64,000 nucleotides of DNA from Natrinema salaciae (GTDB taxonomy: Archaea > Halobacteriota > Halobacteria > Halobacteriales > Natrialbaceae), in NCBI RefSeq assembly GCF_900110865.1, contig NZ_FOFD01000004.1, positions 616,631 to 680,630 of the forward strand, in the 5' to 3' direction. This document shows positions 60,672-64,000 of the stretch, in pieces. The position numbers and the translations under genes are program-made. The notes below the pieces were generated by a model. It searched no databases and had not been told where the DNA came from. It saw nothing but the letters and a program-made list of their open reading frames with translations. Every line of letters starts with the position of its first letter. Positions within the stretch are counted from its first letter, which is position 1.

Positions 60672-60953
60672 CTACTTCTCGGCGTCCTCGACGCGGTCGG
60701 CGTGTTTCTCGAGGTCGGCAGCCAGCGCGCGGGCCTGGGTCGGCGTCAACTCGAGGTCGATCATGTGCTTCGGCAGGTACTCCTCGGACAAGTTGTCGAA
60801 CTCGACCTGCAGGTGTACATCCTCGGGTTCCTCACGGGCAGCGGTCGCGTTCACGACCGCGATAGACTCCCATTCGAACGCCTCGCCGATCGCGTTCCCC
60901 TCGACGTACTCGAGCGTGCTGTCGGCGGTGACCGGCATCAGTCGATCGGACAT
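60672..60953 (-). CDS. DUF6360 family haloarchaeal protein
   Basis: A 93-residue acidic protein: MSDRLMPVTADSTLEYVEG, a beta-rich middle, and a C-terminal helix with DLELTPTQARALAADLEKHADR, an arrangement resembling small ligand-binding or regulatory proteins. The ATG at 60953 lies about 30 nt downstream of a TATA-like element (60982-60988, TTATACC read on plus), fitting a short-leader transcript. The start five codons upstream is less likely. The family name is from memory. Confidence 0.8.
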   Translation of the reverse strand: MSDRLMPVTADSTLEYVEGNAIGEAFEWESIAVVNATAAREEPEDVHLQVEFDNLSEEYLPKHMIDLELTPTQARALAADLEKHADRVEDAEK

Positions 60954-61846
60954 TTCAGTTCGACTCACACGGTGCGATCACTTATACCGCTGGCTGTCAC
61001 GAGCACCGAACCGCCGCCGACCGCAGGATCGGACGTGGTCACTGACTGCCGGCAGTGTCTGCGATCGCGATCCGCTGTTCCGACCGCGCTCTCGAAGCCC
61101 CTGTCCATGCGCGTGTCCCACATCACTCGGCCGACGCTACGAGTTCGAGCACCTGTCCAACCGCGACCAGTGACCCGACGTCCCGCGAAACGGCGACGAA
61201 GCCGGACGACGCGATACGTGATCGGCCGAGACTCGAGCGAGGGGTTGCACGGATAGCTGTCGGACCACCGTTCTCGCCGACCGTAACGATCACCGTGAAT
61301 TGCATGAAACGAGCGCCACACGTACCGGCTGTTTTTGCCACAAGTGGATCGCGGGGCCGATTTCACGGGCCCGAAGAAACAGCCGAAACAACGGTCCGAG
61401 AAGAGAGCGACTCGAGCCACAGTGCCACCGATCGTCGCCGGGCGTTAGTCCGCGTGCCGTGTCGCTCGTGTCTCCCGCCCGCAGAAGCGGCTATTATAAG
61501 CGACATATGGCCGCTTCTCGAACATAATTGGCCACTCATTCCCGGCAGACCGGGTTTACTGGCAGTATACTCGAAATACAGGTTCGTTCGATCGAGCAAT
61601 CTCTCGTAACTATTCCTCGAACGAGAGTTCTACTTCCGACGGACGGTTGGCATCGATTCGTCTCCTGGTACCCACCCGGTTATAGCTGGCCTGATACAAC
61701 CCCAGTTAGCACTCCCCATCCGAACCCTCGATCCCTCGGCGGCAGTATCCGTCAGAGATAGCGGCATAATCCACCCATAAGACAGAGCACGGGTATCGTT
61801 TGCAGCCGAAGCGATACTTATGCATCCGTGGTTCGAAAGGTCGCCA
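60954..61846. other. Gene-poor region with an inverted repeat
   Basis: About 890 bp. No open frame here has acidic, domain-like or typical haloarchaeal composition. It contains an inverted repeat AGAAGCGGC (61483-61491) / GCCGCTTCT (61510-61518) with an 18-nt loop that includes TATTATAAG, so it may be an operator or stem-loop at a promoter. Beyond 61550 the GC content drops, and a CGATACTTATGCATCC stretch (61812-61828) is the likely promoter of the following small gene. Confidence 0.4.
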
Positions 61847-61987
61847 ATGACTGATACAGCCGAATGCAAACCAGAGCCGGTCGAGCAGGAAGCGGAGGAG
61901 CGCGACGACGCCCACCTCGACGATATCGAAGAGGGAGCCGGCTGTACGGAAATCTGGGAACACCTCGCCGAACAACGCGAGGAGTAA
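61847..61987 (+). CDS. 46-residue acidic small protein
   Basis: A 46-residue acidic protein (MTDTAECKPEPVEQEAEERD...), with a GAGCTEIWEHLAEQR motif towards the end and two cysteines (residues 7 and about 34). The promoter-like ACTTATGC lies about 29 nt before the ATG. A T-run with a small inverted repeat follows the stop. Its pattern suggests a conserved haloarchaeal small protein; function unknown. Confidence 0.7.
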   Translation: MTDTAECKPEPVEQEAEERDDAHLDDIEEGAGCTEIWEHLAEQREE

Positions 61988-62018
61988 GGCGATAATTTCG
62001 CCCCGGCAACGACCTTTT
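61988..62018 (+). terminator. Stem-loop and T-run after the 46-residue protein gene
   Basis: GGCGA-TAATT-TCGCC (61988-62002) is followed by CTTTTTG at about 62013-62019. It is a plausible terminator between the small gene and the next gene. Confidence 0.45.
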
Positions 62019-62044
62019 TGACGGCGAGACCCGTACCGAGTTTC

Positions 62045-62740
62045 ATGACCGACAACCGACCCGGTGATCGTTCGTACCGCCGCGGCGAGAACGGTCGATC
62101 GATCCCGACGGATCGCGAATCGCCCGTCGGTGCACCAGTTATCCGGGGCGACGAATCGGTCGCCGGAACCCGTGCCCGCGAAGCCGTCCAGTTCGATCCC
62201 GACGATCCCGAGAGCCTGGCGGACGCTGCCGAGACCGTCCATCAGTTCGCCACCGGCGAAACCAACGACGATCACCTGTACATGCTTCGCGGCGCGGCCG
62301 CTTGTGCCGCGCTCGTCCGCGGCGAAGGCTCCTACAAGGCCGCCGCCGAACGGGCCGGCGGCGATGCCACCGTCTCGTTCATCCGCAAATGGGCCCGCGT
62401 CCACGATCTCCCGCGGTCGGTCCGCAAACAGGTCGCGATCGGACGAATCGCTCCGACCGCCGCCAAACACATCGCACGAGTCGGCGGCGAAGCCCGCCTC
62501 CTCCTCGCGTGGGCCATCCTCGACGGCGATCTCACCGTCCGCGACGTCCGCAGCGTTGCCAGCGCAATCAACGACGGCACCCCCATCGACCAGGCCCTCG
62601 CCGAACACGACGTCACTCTCGGCCGGCTCGAACTCACGCTCTCGCCGACCACGTATCGGGATCTCCGCCGACGTGCATCCATCGAAGGCGTCGATCCCGG
62701 CCAACTCGTCACCGAAGCGCTCGAACAGTACTTCGAATGA
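62045..62740 (+). CDS. DUF7119-like DNA-binding protein with ParB/KorB-like HTH and ribbon-helix-helix end
   Basis: A 231-residue protein. The middle (about 95-180) contains SFIRKWARVHDLPRSVRKQVAIG and AARLGG-like helices ending in DGDLTVRDVRSV, a layout like the KorB/ParB helix-turn-helix. The C-terminus (TLSPTTYRDLRRRASIEG...LVTEALEQYF) fits a ribbon-helix-helix. It has a disordered, charged N-terminus (about 1-40). It is probably a nucleoid- or transcription-related DNA-binding protein; no partner ParA is adjacent. The ATG at 62045 is preferred over an ATG nine codons upstream. Family number from memory. Confidence 0.8.
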   Translation: MTDNRPGDRSYRRGENGRSIPTDRESPVGAPVIRGDESVAGTRAREAVQFDPDDPESLADAAETVHQFATGETNDDHLYMLRGAAACAALVRGEGSYKAAAERAGGDATVSFIRKWARVHDLPRSVRKQVAIGRIAPTAAKHIARVGGEARLLLAWAILDGDLTVRDVRSVASAINDGTPIDQALAEHDVTLGRLELTLSPTTYRDLRRRASIEGVDPGQLVTEALEQYFE

Positions 62741-62824
62741 GATCGTACCCGCGCCGATGAGTCGCCGCCCACGGCAACCGAGAAAGAAACGTTTAACCGC
62801 TACTCACCGAAAGGAGAAAACGGA

Positions 62825-62875
<51 letters not shown>

Positions 62876-62898
<23 letters not shown>

Positions 62899-63134
62899 CT
62901 TTTGCCACGAGCAAATTTGTGAGTGACAAAACGGTTATTGCGATTTGAATCGCAGGGAACACGCAGCGCGAGCGAAGTGAGCGACCGTGTGACCGTGTGT
63001 TCAAATCGCGCCCGGCCCGCTTTCCTGTCGCAAGTAACTCCGCGAGTGATAGCATCGGAATCGGCGGGATTGAACGCAAGGAGGTCGCACGCAACGCGGC
63101 GTGTACGTCCGACCGTGTGTTTCGTGGTGGGCCA
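62876..63134 (+). repeat. Tandem duplication of the tRNA-Lys 3' end (att-like scars)
   Basis: A 27-bp sequence, the tRNA-Lys 3' part plus CTTT, occurs at 62876-62902 and again identically at 62997-63023. A degenerate third copy (GTGTTTCGTGGTGGGCC) starts at 63117. Copies are 121 and 120 bp apart. The segments between them also share weaker similarity (for example CGACCGTGTG at their ends). This is the pattern left by site-specific integration at a tRNA and later deletion. No integrase is present in the window. Confidence 0.75.
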
Positions 63135-63400
63135 AACAGGAACAGCTCATCGACGTCGACGAACGGAACGACAGTAGAACTACCGGGATCAACGAGATCA
63201 GGTTGTACCTCCGGGATTGTGGACCATCTTAGCCGCGTGTCTTAGAGCAGGATACAGAGGCGATGAGATGCATTGCTAATCCACGTACTTCTGAGCAGTA
63301 CTCAAAACGGTGATTTCGTCACGGGTTTGAGAGCAACTGCGAGGAGCAGTGTGTCTGCACGATAATGGGATCGCAGCGGTAGAAAACTCGAAAGGAGAGA
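63135..63400. other. Intergenic region between tRNA-Lys scars and tRNA-Cys
   Basis: About 270 bp with no gene. On the minus strand it is the rrn operon 3' flank; GAGTTTTCTACC (read on minus, 63379-63390) just after tRNA-Cys may terminate transcription. Confidence 0.4.
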
Positions 63401-63476
63401 AGCCAAGGGCCGGATTTGAACCGGCGATGGGCGGCTCTGCAGGCCGCTGCGTTCGGCCGGACTCTGCCACCTTGGC
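63401..63476 (-). tRNA. tRNA-Cys (anticodon GCA)
   Basis: A 76-nt cloverleaf on the minus strand. Acceptor stem GCCAAGG/CCTTGGC, anticodon stem GCGGC/GCCGC with loop CTGCAGA (anticodon GCA) and T-arm GCCGGTTCAAATCCGGC. It lies downstream of 5S rRNA, the usual last gene of haloarchaeal rrn operons. Confidence 0.96.
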
Positions 63477-63562
63477 GCATTTTACTGTTGTTACTGCGGT
63501 CGTTTAAGCATAGCGGTACGGGACAATCATTGTCGAACTCCGAATCGCCAGTATATGCAGAA

Positions 63563-63604
63563 AACCCCGCACAGCGACTGCCAACGCAGTCGCTGTGCGG
63601 GGTT
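63563..63604 (-). repeat. Perfect 19-bp stem, 4-nt loop hairpin in the 5S-tRNA-Cys spacer
   Basis: Left arm AACCCCGCACAGCGACTGC (63563-63581), loop CAAC, right arm 63586-63604. All 19 pairs match. It is 17 nt after the 5S 3' end on the minus strand and 86 nt before tRNA-Cys. It may be an RNA-processing stem, a terminator-like element or a small inserted palindrome. Confidence 0.85.
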
Positions 63605-63621
63605 GAAGTACGAGTATGAGT

Positions 63622-63743
63622 GGAGGCGGCGAAACGGATTTCCCAGAGGGTCGCCCACTCCAGTACTGATCGTAACGCAGGCGAGCTTATCTTCCGTGTT
63701 CGGGATGGGTACGGGAGGCACCTCGCCGCTGTGGCCGCCGTAA
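63622..63743 (-). rRNA. 5S ribosomal RNA
   Basis: About 122 nt on the minus strand with the haloarchaeal 5S pattern: TTACGGCGGCCACAGCGG at the 5' end, CCCGTACCCATCCCGAACAC and GGAAGATAAGC in the middle, and TCTGGGAAATCCG before the 3' end. Terminal stem pairing GGCGG/CCGCC is present. Ends are approximate to a few bases. Confidence 0.95.
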
Positions 63744-63870
63744 TGCCGACCAACGGAATCGAACCGTCGTCATTCCAATATCGGTGTGTGTCCAAGACCG
63801 AATGTACGTGTAGTCCAGTTTGCGTCCGGACCCGTTCTCGCGTCACGGATCCAATGCGATTGTAGTATGA

Positions 63871-64000
63871 ATGTGTGGCTTGGCCAGTTAGTGCTCGCGG
63901 ACTCAACACCTCGTTGCCTTGGTGCGTACATCCCGAGTCTATCGAACTCGTCTTCTACGAGTGGCCTCAATGGTATCTCTTTTTCAGGTGGGTTTCGAGC
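63871..64000 (-). rRNA. 23S ribosomal RNA, 3' end (partial)
   Basis: The last about 130 nt on the minus strand match the conserved 3' end of haloarchaeal 23S: CCTGAAAAAGAGATACCATT, CGTAGAAGACGAGTTCGATAG, GGGATGTACGCACCAAGGCA and GAGGTGTTGAG. The gene continues beyond the right edge. The spacer to 5S is about 127 bp. The exact 3' end is estimated. Confidence 0.93.

Noticed and set aside
61055..61609. A 184-codon plus-strand open frame and a 72-codon minus-strand frame in the same area
   Set aside because: Composition is not acidic, no motif or promoter supports them, and the region is better described as intergenic.

Overview
The window comes from a haloarchaeon, probably of the Natrialbales (Natrinema/Haloterrigena-like; genus is inference). 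The DNA is GC-rich and the proteins are acidic. Many genes have a TATA-like box 25-30 nt before the ATG, as expected for leaderless mRNAs. Archaeal markers include deoxyhypusine synthase, Sec61-beta, aIF1, F420 enzymes (NpdG, CofE, Mer-like) and bacterioopsin-activator-type regulators. At the right edge an rrn operon enters on the minus strand in the haloarchaeal order 23S-5S-tRNA-Cys.

Layout. 1-9 kb: housekeeping genes (thioredoxin-reductase-like flavoprotein, MazG-like hydrolase, dys, Nif3-like, a fused cytochrome oxidase subunit I+III, GDPD, npdG, thioredoxin). 9.3-15.3 kb: one 2014-residue secreted multi-domain protein with an eight-repeat PQQ-type propeller, PKD, CARDB-like and lamin-tail domains. 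15.5-17.2 kb: a Tat-exported 12-cysteine precursor resembling halocin C8-type microhalocins, followed by a degenerate isoprenyl-synthase-like protein. 17.4-22.1 kb: secE-type Sec61-beta, pdxT, acetamidase, PAS/HTH_10 and HalOD1 regulators, bifunctional nuclease and hisE. 22.3-29.5 kb: a tightly overlapped DUF4129 / DUF58 / polytopic membrane protein / MoxR operon. 29.7-33 kb: an exported protein, two small membrane proteins and a 0.95-kb AT-rich gene-free stretch. 33-41 kb: two GTPases, a DUF389 protein, a 2-hydroxyacid dehydrogenase, signal peptidase I with an upstream mini-ORF, a NUDIX-eIF2B fusion and a ribbon-helix-helix regulator. 41-46 kb: an Nramp-related transporter lacking the metal motifs, in an operon with hyuA and hyuB. 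46-49 kb: a PemK/MazF-like toxin with a winged-helix partner, then cofE and a Mer-like enzyme. 50-54.4 kb: a second MoxR / DUF58 / transglutaminase-DUF4129 operon. 54.5-62.7 kb: aIF1, rhodanese, NUDIX, DUF5809/DUF5810, RimI, an NSS transporter with a small membrane partner, a ferritin-like DUF892 protein, small acidic proteins and a ParB/RHH-like protein. 62.8-64 kb: tRNA-Lys with scar-like duplications of its 3' end, tRNA-Cys, 5S and the end of 23S.

The two MoxR-DUF58-DUF4129 operons lie about 20 kb apart. They look like alternative versions of one AAA+/vWA-like/membrane assembly machine: one carries a transglutaminase, the other exported Ig-like repeats and an extra polytopic protein. The best candidates for undescribed biology are the Cys-rich exported peptide with its isoprenyl-synthase-like neighbour, the motif-less Nramp with HyuAB, the transglutaminase-free MoxR module and the tandem tRNA-Lys scars. 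No CRISPR array, complete insertion sequence or integrase was seen.
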